From the NCBI GenBank assembly GCA_028826165.1, contig JAPDFW010000059.1:447001-511000 (forward strand): a stretch of DNA of 64,000 nucleotides, written 5' to 3'. Source of the DNA: Anaeramoeba ignava (Eukaryota; Metamonada; Anaeramoebidae). Positions within the stretch are counted from its first letter, which is position 1, and every line of letters begins with the position of its first letter. A program made the position numbers and the translations under genes. Positions 1 through 11,463 of this stretch are shown one piece after another. A model generated the notes under the pieces. It was given only the letters and a program-made list of their open reading frames with translations. It was not told the origin of the DNA and did not search any database.

Positions 1-135
1 TTTATTATTTTTTCTTTTTTAAAAAATGAAATGAAAAAAATGAAAAAAATGAAAAAAATGAAAAATGAAAAATTAATTCATTTTCTTATTTGGATTTTTG
101 ATTTCTTTTCTTTTCTTTTTCTTTTCTTATTAAAA

Positions 136-1377
136 TTAAACTAATTTATCATGATAAAATGCTATCATTTGTGTTGTTTGCATATAAGATTGATGAACCA
201 AAAATAAAGGAGGAGCTAAAACATCTTGTTTTGCTTGATGGATTCTTTGTAATTTCTCTTTACAAGAATAATTTGCTTGTTCATACTTTTGTTTTGATTC
301 TTCAGCATTTTTTTGAAGCTTTTTTTTTTATCAAAAAAATATTTCCAAAATTTTTTAATTCAATTTAATTAATTTGATTTAATTTAATTAATTTAATTGA
401 TTTGATTTGATTTGATTTGATTTAATTGATTTAATTTAAATTAATTTAATTGATTTAATTGATTTAATTGATTTGATTTAATTTTTGAATTGATTTGATT
501 TGATTTGATTTGATTTGATTTGATTTGATTTGATTTAATTGAATTAATTTAATTTAATTTAAATGATTTAATTTAATTTAATTAATTCAATTTAATTGAT
601 TTAATTTAATTTGATTTAATTGATTTGATTTAATTTAATTTAATTTAATTTAATTGATTTAATTTTTTAATTTATAAAATAACTTACTTTCTCTTTTAAA
701 TCTTTTTTCTTGCTTTTCTCTTCTTTTAAAAGTTTATTTCTTGCTACATCATAATCTAATTGTGCTGTATTTCGGTTTTTAACTTCTTGTTCTAAATCTT
801 TCATCATTTGAATTCTTGAATCAAAAAATTTAATTGAATTTTCTTCAACAAAATCCTTTTTAAGATTTTTCATTTTGAAATTTTTTTTAATTTTAAAATT
901 TTTGTATTTTAAAAAAAAAAAAGCAAAAATTTTACTAGAGTATTTTCAATTGATTCTGAATTATTTGCAAGAAAATCAAAAGCATTATTTTCTATTCCAG
1001 AAATTTGTGTTAAAACTTTTCCTAATTTTTTATTAATTTTCTGAAATTTTTCAAGTGATTCCATAAATTTTAAAATTCCATTTTTTCTGTTAATAAAAAA
1101 AAAATTGTTTTTTAATAATAAAGAAGAAATTTAAATTTTAAAAAGAATAATATTATCAAATTTTACAATTCTTCTGTTTCTTTTTGATCTTGTTGGAAAT
1201 TCTAATTAAAATTAAATTCAAAGTTAAATTAAAATTAAAATTAATTTTTTATTCAATTTATTTTTTATTTACAATATAAAAATCATCAAATTCTTCATCA
1301 GTTGTTTTTTCACCTTTACCCATTTTTAATTTAAATTCTTTTGTTTTATTCCCTATAGATTGTTTAAATTTTTTCAT
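136..1377 (-). CDS. BAR-domain protein, 5 exons, about 213 aa
   Basis: Exons on the minus strand: 1377..1273, 1201..1167, 1086..936, 855..688, 318..136; every junction has GT-AG and keeps phase, giving 213 residues. The N-terminus (LKMGKGEKTTDEEFDDFY) resembles the start of amphiphysin/BIN BAR domains. The fourth exon has AQLDYDVARNKL, matching the LVDYDxAR helix. The last exon has the late BAR pattern (APPLFLVHQSYMQTTQMIAFYH). BAR domains are dimeric curved helices that bind and bend membranes, typically in endocytosis. No SH3 or other domain follows; the frame ends at TAA 138..136. Intron 4 (319..687) is swollen by TTTGATTTAATT-type repeats. The family call is from memory of conserved positions. 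The 3' end could instead continue through another intron beyond the window. Confidence 0.82.
319..687 (-). repeat. AT-rich tandem repeat filling BAR gene intron 4
   Basis: Degenerate TTGATT/TTAATT 5-10 bp units run from about 360 to 665 between the donor at 687/686 and the acceptor at 320/319. Confidence 0.8.
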
Positions 1378-1509
1378 TTGAAAAAAAATAAAAATGAAAA
1401 ATGAAAAAATGAAAAATGAAAAATGAAAAATGAAAAATAAAATTTCTATTAATTTTTAATTTTTGAAAAGAAAAGAAAAGAAAAAAAAGAATTTGTTTTG
1501 TTTTGAGAA

Positions 1510-4499
1510 TTATAATTTGGAAAGATCCATTTCTTCAACAACATCTTTAAGGTTTTTAAGTTGTTGAAAATCAAGTTGTTTTTTTGAAGAATTTTTTTTG
1601 GTTTTTAATTTTTTTTGAAGATCAATTTTTGAAGAATTTTTTTGAGATTTTCTTTTTTTTTGATTTGATTTCTTTAAAGATTCCTGATTTGATTTCTTTA
1701 AAGATTTTTGATTTGATTTCTTTAAAGATTCTTGATTAGATTTTTGATTTGATTTCTTTAAAGATTTTTGATTTGATTTCTTTAAAGATTTTTGATTTGA
1801 TTTCTTTAAAGATTTTTGATTTGATTTCTTTAAAGATTTTTGATTTGATTCTTGTTTTTCTGAAGAAAAATTTGAAGATTCTTGAAGAAATTTTTCTTTT
1901 GCATTTTGAAGATTAATTTGATGTTTTAAATATTGAGTTAAAGGACTTGAACGAAGTTTCTTTTCCAAAGAAAGGAAATCATTGATGAGAACAGAATTTG
2001 AAGGAGCAAAAGAGATTTTGTCTCGATTTGTTTTAACAAAATCAACATTTTCCTTGATTTTATCAGCAAATTGTCTGACTTGAATAGCAAACTTTGCAAT
2101 TTTAGTGTTTTTGGAGAATTTCTTAAGAATATAAATACCAGGAACAGCCAATTCAGGAAAGGATATACGATATGAATTTGTCTCATAATGTTCAAGCAAT
2201 AAACGAAGTGCTTGTTTGATAGAATTCTCTTGAAAATATGAATTTCCAGTTTCTTTCTTAGAAACATGAAGAATAGTATTATTTGTTAGTGAAAATTTTG
2301 ATGGTTGATTTAGTTTGGCTCGTTTCTTTAATTCCGATGATTCAAAAACACTCAGAAGATATTGTGCAACAGGGATAAATGAATCTGTACATCTTGATAA
2401 AATGTTAAGTGATTGAATTATTATAAATCTCATTGGAATGTGAATTGTACTTGGAAATAATTGCATTACTCCTATTGCTATTTCTGTAATTGGAAATGAT
2501 AATTCACGAAGTGTAGAATCAGGATATTTGGAAATGATTTGAATAATTGTTCTTAATGAACTTATAAATTGCCAATTTAAAACGGACGATTTACTTTTCT
2601 ATTTAATTTTAATTTAAATTTAAATTTTAATTTCAAAATGAATTTTAATTTCAAAATGAATTTTAATTTCAAAATGAATTTTAATTTTAATTTTGATTTT
2701 AATTTTAATTTTAATTTTAATTTCAAAATGAATTTTAATTTTAATTTTAATTTTAAATTTTAGAATATACTTTAGATTTATCATTTATTGCTTTTCTTAA
2801 AATTAATCCTAATTGACGTATAAAAACAAAAAGATGTTGATAAGATGTTGTTGTATCAAGTCCAAATAAATCAGTAACGCAATTCATCATAAAATAAATT
2901 GAATTCACATTCAAAGATGTTATAAAATGGCAATTATTCATAAATGTTTTATAAGTTTTCTAAATTCAAAATTCAATTCAAAATTAAAAATTCAAAATTT
3001 AAAATTCAAAATTCAAAATTAAATTTCTTTTTTACTTTAAGACATTTTTCATAAAAATTAATTGAAATAAATTGTGCTAATTTTCTGATTATTAAAAATG
3101 CTTTAGATTGATTTTTCTGATCTTGTTCCCAAATTTTCAATAAGCTCTAAAATAACATAAAAGAATATTTTTTTATAAATTAAATTAAATTAAATTAAAT
3201 TAAATTAAATTAAGAAATACATTTAATAAAATCTCTCTGAGATTTGGATAGCAAACAACATAAGGAAGAAAATGTAAATCAATTTGAGAAAGAATATACT
3301 CTTTAACACTTGATTCTGATGGTTGATTAAGGAAATAAATTGTATAAGAAACAATTACTTTTGTTAAACCTTTAATTGATCGAAAATTTGGTAAATTTTG
3401 TGGAAGAGTTGAAACACGTTCAGGACCACTAAAATTAAATCAAATTTTATTAATAATTTCGAATGATTTTAATTATAATTTTAATTTTATAATATAAATT
3501 TTAATTTTAATTTTAATTTTAATTTTTTAATTTTAATTTTAATTTTAATTTTAATTTTAATTTTAATTTAATTTTAATTTTAATTTTAATTTAATTTTAA
3601 TTTTAATTTTAATATTTTTACAGTAATGACCATTTATCTGATTCGTAATTAATAGATTTATCAAGAAAATTCACTATTCTATCAACACAAAATAATAGGA
3701 AATCAAAGAATAATTTTGGATCTTGGAAATTAAATTGAGGAGGTTTAATATTCAATTTTTCTAATAAACTTTTTTGTTCTTTTTTTTGTTCTTTTTTTGG
3801 AACTTTAAATTTAAGTTCTTTCGAAGGAATTTGTTTGTCAGGTTGATAATGAAAAGCGCATATACTAAAATAAATTTGAAGTAATTCTTTCAATAAATTT
3901 TTTGGCATAATTTTTGAATCAGGAGCAATTTTTTTCCATTTTTCAAGATCTTCTGAATTTAAAAACTTTAATTTTGAAAAATCAACTCCAGAATTTTCTT
4001 TTTCAGAATTTTCTGTTTGAGAATCTGTTAGCATTGGATTAATAGGTTTAGGATATTGTTGATTTTCTCCTTCTTGGTCTGAATCTTCAAGATCATCTAA
4101 ATCTGGGTTATTCATATCATATTCAGAATCATCTGAATCACTAATTGATTCTAAAGCATTATGAGAAAATAATTGATTTTGTTTAGAATTTTGATTTTCG
4201 AAATCAAATTGAAAATTGTTTTCATTTTCATTTAATTCATTTTCATTTTCATTTAAATCACTTTCTGAATCACTTTCTGAATCACTTTCTAAATCATTTA
4301 ATTCATTTTCTATTTCATTTTCATTTTCATTTTCATTTTCATTTTCTAAATCATTTATTTCATTTTCTAATTCATTTTCTATTTCATTTTCTAAATCATT
4401 TTCTATTTCATTTTGATTTTCATTTTCATTTTCATTTTCATTTTCATTTTCTATTTCATTTTCATTTTCAATAACAGCAAATTTATTTTTCTTATTCAT
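1510..4499 (-). CDS. NOC2: Nucleolar complex protein 2 (Noc2), 5 exons, about 824 aa
   Basis: Noc2 forms complexes with Noc1/Noc3 for maturation and export of pre-60S ribosomal subunits. Exons: 4499..3622, 3428..3221, 3146..3036, 2959..2771, 2598..1510, all GT-AG and in phase (2475 nt). Family landmarks in order: an acidic Asn/Glu-rich N-terminus; GVDFSKLKFLNSEDLEKWKK; SYQHLFVFIRQLGLILRKA at the exon 4 end, followed across the junction by VLNWQFISSLRTIIQ; PSTIHIPMRFIIIQSLN; and SYRISFPELAVPGIYILKK, the last close to the human 'IGFPELVLPVVLQLK' stretch. The C-terminal tail is Lys/Ser/Asn/Gln-rich, with SNQKSLKK units repeated about nine times (1650-1850), and is probably disordered and basic. 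The gene is divergent from TRAPPC5, about 110 bp away. Confidence 0.9.
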
Positions 4500-4611
4500 T
4501 ATTTTATTTTATTATAAAAAAAAAATGAAAAAAATGAAAATTAAAATTAAAAAAAAATTTTTTCATTTTTCTTTTTTCTTTTTTAATAAATTTTAATAAA
4601 ACAAAAAAAAA
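4500..4611. promoter_or_regulatory. Divergent promoter between NOC2 and TRAPPC5
   Basis: A 112-bp gap separates the two start codons. It holds A-tracts on one side and T-tracts on the other (4517-4525, 4551-4587). No specific factor site is recognisable. Confidence 0.45.
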
Positions 4612-5832
4612 ATGGATTTAAAACAAACTAAACATAATATTGTTGATCGACCATTTAGCAAAGAATCACATCAAATTAATTTAAGTACATTTACTTTTCT
4701 TTTCAGTCAATTTGTACAATATTCACATGAAAGAGTTGATAATCCTGAAGCTTTTGCTGAAAGACTTTCTCGTTCAGGTCAAGCTATTGGTGTTCGTCTT
4801 TATGAATATACTTGCTTTCGTGCTGAAAAAACTCCAAAACGTGAATGTAAAGTTCAAGATATTTTGCTTTTTATTAAAAAAGAAATTTGGAAAATGATTT
4901 TTGGTCGTCCAGCTGAAGGTCTTGTTAAATTACCTGATGACCAACCTCAACATTGTAATTATTTTATAAAATTTAATTTTAATTTTAATTTTAATTTTAA
5001 TTTTAATTTTAATTTTAATTTTAATTTTAATTTTAATTTTAATTTTAATTTTAATTTTAATTTTAATTTTAATTTTAATTTTAATTTTAATTTTATAAAT
5101 TAATTTTAATTTTAATTTTGATTTTAATTTTGATTTTAATTTTAATTTTAATTTCAATATTAATTTTAATTTTATAAATGAATTTTAATTTTAATTTTAT
5201 TTTTAATTTTAATTTTAATTTTAATTTTAATTTTAATTTTAATTTTAATTTTAATTTTATAAATGAATTTTAATTTTATAAATGAATTTTAATTTTAATT
5301 TTAATTTTGAATTTAATTATAAATATAATTTTAATTTTAATTTTAATTTTAATTTTAATTTTAATTTTTTAATTTTAATTTTAATTTTAATTTTAATTTT
5401 AATTTTAATTTTAATTTTAATTTTAATTTTTAATTTTAATTTTAATTTTAATTTTAATTTTAATTTTGAATTTAATTTTAATTTTAATTTTTTTATTAGA
5501 TTATTTCCTTGAAGCAAATCAATTCGAAAATCAATTTACAACAGCTCTTTATGCAAATGGTTTAAAATGTGCTCCTTTTGTTTCAGGAATAATTAAAGGA
5601 GTTCTTGATTCTGCAAATTTTGTAAAAAAAAAAAAAAATAAAAAAATAAAAAATAAAAAATTTAATCAATAAAAATTTAATCAAAAAAAAAAATGTCAAA
5701 AAAAAAAAATAGCCGGCAGTTGTAATGGCAGCTACAATTACTCATAATGATCAAGATTCTTCAATGGATAAAAAAGTTGGTTATTTTATTAAATTTGATC
5801 CTTCAGTTTTACAAAGAGATGAAAAAATTTAA
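4612..5832 (+). CDS. TRAPPC5: TRAPP complex subunit 5 (Trs31), 3 exons, 194 aa
   Basis: Bet3-family core subunit of the TRAPP tethering complex, the exchange factor for Rab1/Ypt1 at the Golgi. Exons: 4612..4954, 5500..5621, 5713..5832; phases 1 and 0 close exactly to 585 nt. Matches to the family: FTFLFSQFVQYSHERVDNPE near the start, IGVRLYEYTCFRAEK, ILLFIKKEIWKMIFGRPAEGL, then KCAPFVSGIIKGVLDSANFPA spanning the second junction, and VGYFIKFDPSVLQRDE at the end. The length is close to the usual ~190 aa. Intron 1 (545 bp) is almost pure (TTTTAA)n; intron 2 (91 bp) is A-rich. Confidence 0.94.
4955..5499 (+). repeat. (TTTTAA)n hexamer repeat forming TRAPPC5 intron 1
   Basis: About 90 near-perfect TTTTAA hexamers, with occasional TTTTGA and TTTTATAAATGAA interruptions. 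It starts about 20 bp after the donor and stops about 15 bp before the acceptor. Confidence 0.93.
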
Positions 5833-6096
5833 AAATTTAATTTGCAAAAAAAAAAAGAAAAGAAAAGAAAAATTAAATTTAAAATCAATTTGAAATCTTC
5901 TCAAAAATACTCTTTTTTTTTTTCTTTTGATAAAATTTTTTCAATTATTTTTTTTAAAAAAAAAGAAGAATAAGATCAATTTTAATCAATGTCAAAAATA
6001 TCTTTTTTTTTTTGATTGTTTTTTTTTTGATTGTTTTTTTTTTTGATTGTTTTTTTGATCATTTTTTTTCTTCCAAATTTTTGTTTTTTTAAAAAA
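5833..6096 (+). promoter_or_regulatory. T-tract spacer/promoter with TTTTTTGATTG repeats
   Basis: No gene is seen. The half before the next ATG holds four copies of T(6-11)GATTG/GATC (6004-6070) directly upstream of the start at 6097. They are probably promoter-associated T-tracts. An upstream ATG at 6031 reads these T runs as Phe/Leu/Ile and is not the preferred start. Confidence 0.35.
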
Positions 6097-7997
6097 ATGA
6101 AAAGTAATCAAAATTCACCAAAAATTCCTAAAATTAAATCTCAAATTGAAATTGGAATTGATAATTTTGATTCAAAAAATTCACAAAATCCAATTTTTAC
6201 AGAAAAAATAACATTAGAAGCTTGTTTAAAAGAAGGAATTTTACCAAAAGAATTAATTTTTATTCCTTTATCTCATTTTCAAAATGGAAAAGAAGATGGA
6301 ATAATTTCTCAAATGAAATTTGAACATTTTGAAAAAAGAAGATTGAAAAAAATTGAAGATGTAAAAAAACAAAAAGAAAAAATTTTAAGAGAAAGAGAAA
6401 AAGAAAGAGAAAAAAAAAATGAAAATGAAAATGAAAAGAAAATGAAATCAAAGAAGAAAAAGAAGAAGAAAAAGAAGAAGAAAAAGATTCAGCAATTGAA
6501 AGAGTAAGTGAAAAAAAAAATAAAAAAAAAAAGTGGAATAAAATTAAAAAAAAGTGGAAATAAAATTTTTTTTAAATTAGGAAATTAAAAGAAACCAAAT
6601 TCTCCAAAGAAGAAAAGCAAAAGAACTTGAAGATTTAATTTCTCAAGAACTCCAAAGTTTGGAAATTGAAGAAAAAAATAGAGAAAGAGAAGAAAAAGAA
6701 AGACTAGAAGATCTTAGAAAGAAAAAAGAAAAGGAAAAGAAAATTAGAAAAGCTTTGGAAATTAGAAGAGAACAAGAAGAAAAAAGAAGGAAAAAATTAG
6801 AAGAAGAAGAAAGAAAAATGCAACAAAAATATCTCGAACAACTCAAAAAATGAAATTTTGACAGCTTCTCAAATTAAAAATGCAACAAAAATATCTCGAA
6901 CAACTCCAAAAAGAAAAAGAAAGGAAATTAAAAGAAGAAGAAAAACAAAAAAAGGCAAAAAATTTAGAATTGCAAAAAAAAGAAGAAAAAGCAAAAAAAC
7001 AGAAAGAATTAATTGAGAAAATTAGGGAAAAAGAAGAACAAAAAAAATTGGAAACTGAAAAATATCTTGAAGATTTAGAAAAAAAAGAAGAAGAAAGAAG
7101 ACAAAAAATGGAAGAAATGAAAAGGAAGAAAATTGAGGAAGAAAAGAAGGTTTCAGAACAAAAATTACAAGCAATGATTGCAGCAAGAGATCGTGCAAAA
7201 AAACAATTGCTTCAAAAAACAAGAAAATTTATTGAAAGAGATCAAAAAGTAGAAGAAAGATTGAAAAGATTAGAAGAAGAAAGAAGAAAAGAAATTGAAG
7301 AGAAAATTACTTCTCAAAAACAAAAAGAAGAAATGAGACAAAATAAATTAGAAAGAGCTTCTCAAATACAAGAAATGAAAATAAGACAATTAGAAGAGAT
7401 ACAAAAACAAACTGAGCAGATAATTTCAGAGAAGAAGAATGAGCAACAACAAGAATTAATATTGAAAAGAGAAGTAAGTAAAAAATTCCAAAAAAAAAAG
7501 TGGAACAAAAAAAAATTAATCAAATTTTTTTCTTCTTTTAGAAAATTAAATTAAAAAGAAAAGCAAAAGAAGAAAATATTGAAAGAATGAAAAGAAAACA
7601 ACAATATCGAACTTCAAAACAAATGGAAAAAATTGAAAAAGATACTCAAAAAACTCAAAAACTTAAAATGAAAAGAGAAAAAATTGCTCAAATTAGAAGA
7701 GATATGAATATTCAAACTATGATTGAGAAGAAAAAAGTATTAGAAAATATTGAGAAAATTAAACAACAAGGTTTATCTTCTCTTTTTAAAAATGAAACAA
7801 CACTTGAAGATGCAATTAGATCAATAACTTCAATGTCTAATTCAAGAATAGGAACATCATTCTCACAATTAAATGAAAGAAATTCTGTTTTTTCCTCAAT
7901 TTCAAAAAGAAATCAAATTGAAAATGAAAATGAAAATGAAAATGAAAATGAAAATCAAAAAGAAAATGAAAATGAAGAAAGCAATCTTTCAATTTAA
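6097..7997 (+). pseudogene. Highly charged coiled-coil protein gene with two frame breaks
   Basis: Exons: 6097..6503, 6581..7473, 7542..7997, with GTAAGT donors and TAG acceptors. The product is a long Glu/Lys/Arg coiled coil ending in a Ser/Asn/Glu-rich tail (SMSNSRIGTSFSQLNERNS). The frame is interrupted twice. Near 6433-6440 the frame read from the ATG turns into poly-Lys, while another frame gives EEKEEEKEEEKDSAIER and joins exon 2 in phase; one A appears to be missing. At 6815-6906 a ~30-bp block (MQQKYLEQL) is directly duplicated around a segment with TGA at 6851. No GT occurs between the copies, so an intron does not explain it. This is either real decay or assembly error. Trichoplein-like charged rods resemble it, but no family is assigned. 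The gene is convergent with the next one, 77 bp away. Confidence 0.55.
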
Positions 7998-8074
7998 ACA
8001 AAAAAAATAAAAAGAAAAAATTTTTTTTGGATTGTTCCACTTTTTTTTTTTTTTGCTTTTTTTAAAAAATTGTT

Positions 8075-9069
8075 TTAAAAAAATTCTTGTTTTAAATCAT
8101 TAGGCATTTCTGCAATGCAATTACCGCAATGAATGCAAGATGAACTATTAATATATGATGAATTTCTTTCAATAGAAACTTTCATTGGACAAACTCTATT
8201 AAGCATTGAATTAATATCTTCAGTTCTTTTGGATTTAATTTTGATTTTTAAAAACTTATAATCACTTGGAATTCCAAGAATAGTTCCTAAAGGACAAACA
8301 TATCTGCAAAAGAATCTTGGATAAATTGTAGATGAAATGAGTGTTGCAAGAAGTAATACAATTTTAATCCAAGCAAGTACTTTTAATTCAAAATAATTTA
8401 ATTCAAAATAATTTAATTCAAAATAATTTAATAATTTTTATAAAATACCAGAAGTAAAAAAAACACTTGGTTTCCAAAATAATGCCCATGGAATATATGC
8501 AAATAAAGTTGAAGATGGAGAAATAACATTAAAAGGGCAATCACTAAACGGCTATTAAATAAATAATTAAATTAAAATTCATTTATAAAATTTAAATTAA
8601 AATTTAAAATACATTTTTATACTCTTTTTCATAATCTTGAGAACTTAATCCAAAAAGAAAAGCAAGAAAAAGGAAAATAACAACAATTGCATATTTCAAT
8701 TCCTTAAAATTTTTCCATATCTTTTCCAAAAGAACGTTTTTTAATAGGAATATAAGCCATAAGATCTTGAACAAACCCAAGAGGACAAGCCCAACCACAA
8801 AAAAGCTTTCCAACAGTTAAACTTGTTGTTAAAATAACACCAAGTGCTAATATTGGTAAAAGTCCTGATGTCAATGAATACTCAAGTAAATCATATGCTC
8901 CTATTGCTGTTGAATAAAGTGATTGTGTTGGATGAAGAAAGGGAACAATTATACTGCTTGATTTAATCCCAAATATTTTGCTGTAAAGAAAAACAATCAC
9001 AATAATTTGTATCAAATGTCGCAAATATTGAATTTTTCTTTGTTTATTAATTTGAAAAGGCTTATACAT
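8075..9069 (-). CDS. NapH/YccM-like polytopic ferredoxin membrane protein (bacterial-type), 3 exons, one frame break
   Basis: Exons: 9069..8613, 8551..8449, 8379..8075. The protein has about five hydrophobic helices and two FCxxxCPLG motifs (FCGWACPLGF in exon 1, FCRYVCPLGT in exon 3), the hallmark of the Fer4_5 NapH/NosR/YccM family. A C-terminal ferredoxin-like region follows: VCPMKVS, then CIHCGNCIAEMP. Such proteins pass electrons from the quinone pool or flavins to periplasmic or membrane partners in bacteria; their role in a eukaryote is unknown. Exon 1 has one surplus base: at 8704-8709 the frame hits TAA, whereas one T fewer reads EKFKELKYAIVVIFLFLAFL and joins exon 2 in phase. The presence of two spliceosomal introns argues for an established lateral transfer, not contamination. 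Confidence 0.75.
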
Positions 9070-9099
9070 TTTTTTTTTATTTTTGAAAAGAAAAAAATG

Positions 9100-9602
9100 A
9101 AAAAAATGAAAATTTAATTTTAATTTTAATTTTAATTTTAATTTTAATTTTAATTTTAATTTTAATTTTAATTTTAATTTTTGATTTTAATTTTAATTTT
9201 AATTTTAATTTTAATTTTAATTTTTGATTTTAATTTTGTTTTTAATTTTAATTTTAATTTTAATTTTAATTTGAATTTTAATTTCCAAATTGATTTTTAT
9301 TTTAATTTTGATTTTGATTTTTATTTTTATTTTGATTTTGATTTTGATTTTAATTTTGATTTAAATTTTGATTTTGATTTAAATTTTAATTTTAATTTTA
9401 ATTTTGATTTAATTTTAATTTTAATTTTAATTTTGATTTTGATTTTAATTTTAATTTTAATTTTGATGTTGATTTTAATTTAAATTTTAATTTTAATTTT
9501 AATTTTAATTTAAAATTTAATTTTAATTTTAATTTTAATTTAAATTTTGATTTTAAATTTTAATTTTATTAAAATAATAAAATTTAATTTTTATTTTTAA
9601 TT
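9100..9602. repeat. (TTTTAA/TTTTGA)n intergenic repeat
   Basis: Hexamer repeat between the ferredoxin-like gene start and the RCC1-BTB gene end. TTTTGA units are mixed in at 9290-9460. No coding exon is seen. Confidence 0.85.
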
Positions 9603-11400
9603 TTAATTTTTTAATTTTAAATTTTGATTTTGATTTAAGTTTTGATTATTAAATTTCTTAATTAATAAATCAAATAAATTTGGATTTGTTTGATTTAATT
9701 GAAAATAATCAATTCCAGTTTCTAATTCATCAATAATTTGTTGTGTAATTTGAATTTCATTTTTAATTTGATTTGAATAAATCCAATATTCAAATATTTG
9801 AAATGATTTATTACTTAATTCACTATAATCTGTAACTTTATTTGATTTATCTTCAGTTACAGATAAAAACATTCCTCGATATAATTCACTTCTCATTATT
9901 AATATTAATTTGGGAAATTTATATTGTTTTTCTTTTCTTTCAATAATAAAATCTTTTTCATTTTCATTTAAATAAATTCTTTTCATTGTTTCTTCAATTT
10001 TTTCATTTGAATTTATAATTTCTTTAATTTCAGAATATAATTTTGGATTTATTATTCTATTTGAATAAATCATTTCAAATATTTGATTTGATTCTTTAAT
10101 TGATTTTTTGAAATAATTTCTTGAAGTTTTTAATTTGATTTTCATTTTGATTTTTTAATCTATATTTCAATATTAATTTATGAGCTTCAATTATTTCTCC
10201 ATTTTTGGTTTTAAATGAAATATCACAAAATTCTTTTCTTTTCAAATAATTTTATCAAATCTTCTTCAAGATTGGAAAAAGAAGGAGGAGAATAATAAAG
10301 AAATGATTTTTCATTTTTGCAAAGAATATGATAATTGGAAATATCTTCATTAAATCTTAATTTAGGAAGTTCAATTTGAATTGGAATTAATTGTGTATTT
10401 GTATCTTCAGTTCCTAATTGACCATATTCATTATTTCCAAATCCAATTAATTTTGAATTAGAAGTTAAAATCAAATTATACATATTTCCAACAGAAAAAT
10501 CAAGAATATAATCATCATTTCCAAATAAAGATGATTTGATTTCAGTAAATTCATAAGTATCTTCATTTTTGCCAAGTCCATTATATCGAAAATTTCCACA
10601 TGAATAAAGTTTTCTTTTTGGATTTTCATCTTCATTTTCATTTTCAATCAACATTATTGAATGAAACCCTCCACATTTAATATCAATTATTTTGCCTTTT
10701 GGAATATTTTGGATTTTGGTTAATTTTTGGATTTTTAGTTCATATCTTCTTGATTCTCCTAATCCAAGTTGATTAAATCCATTATCACCACATCCAAATA
10801 ATTCTTGATTTGAATTTAAAAGAAAAATACAATCTGAAGTATTTCCTGAAAATATTTTAGAAACATTTTTCATCATTAAAATTGGTTTTTCTGTTTTTTT
10901 AAGTGTTTCAGAATCAAAACCAAGTTGACCATATTCATTTGAACCAAATCCATAAGCATTTTGATTTGAAGTTAATAAGTAAATTGATTTGTATCCAGAA
11001 ACAATATCTTGAATTACTCTATCATCTGTATCTTTAATTAATGATGAAATATTAATAAATTCTTTTGGATTAATATTTTCTCCTTTGGCAAATACATTTC
11101 CTTCTATTGTTAAAATAGCTTCGTTTTCAATACCAACAGTTACTTTTTGAATATTTTCAATTTGGATTTTTTCAGGATTTTGATTTGAATCTCTTTCTTT
11201 TAAATATTCTATTGCTTTTCCATTTTTAAAAAGGAAAATTGTTGAAAAATAACTTGATGAAATTTGTTTAATTTGTTTTTCATTTTCATTTTCATTTTCA
11301 TTTTCAAATTTAAATTGAATTGGTTTTGTTATTTTTTATTTGGTTCATTTTTGAAAAGAATTGGATTTTGATTTCTTCCAAAAAATATAATTTCATTCAT
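9603..11400 (-). pseudogene. RCC1-repeat plus BTB-domain protein, three one-base frame breaks
   Basis: Reading from ATG 11400: a Glu/Asn-rich start, then RCC1-type blades (YGFGSNEYGQLGFDSE, LFGCGDNGFNQLGLGES, KLYSCGNFRYNGLGKNED, LIGFGNNEYGQLGTED; 10920-10400). A BTB start follows (EFCDISFKTKNGEIIEAHKL, about 10235-10170), then the second half of a BTB-like fold (LILIMRSELYRGMFLSVTED ... SFQIFEYWIYSNQI). RCC1-BTB proteins are usually Cullin-3 adaptors or GTPase regulators. The frame must change in an A6 tract at 11332-11337 (one base missing), at 10233-10240 (one extra) and near 10151-10156 (one extra). No GT-AG pair explains these. It is either a recently decayed gene or consensus error in A/T homopolymers; the domain order is otherwise complete. 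Confidence 0.65.
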
Positions 11401-11463
11401 TTTTTAAAAAGAAAAAAATGAAAAAATGAAAATTTAAAAATTTAAATTTTAATTTGTTTTTGT

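Noticed and set aside
6031-6096. N-terminal hydrophobic extension (possible signal peptide) of the coiled-coil protein
   Set aside because: It reads T-tracts of the promoter; the ATG at 6097 begins ordinary coding sequence.
6850-6853. TGA in the coiled-coil gene as another selenocysteine codon
   Set aside because: There is no CxxU context, no SECIS-like fold nearby, and a direct duplication explains the break better.
10230-11340. Programmed frameshifting in the RCC1-BTB gene
   Set aside because: Three sites with different directions and no shared slippery sequence or downstream structure; error or decay is simpler.
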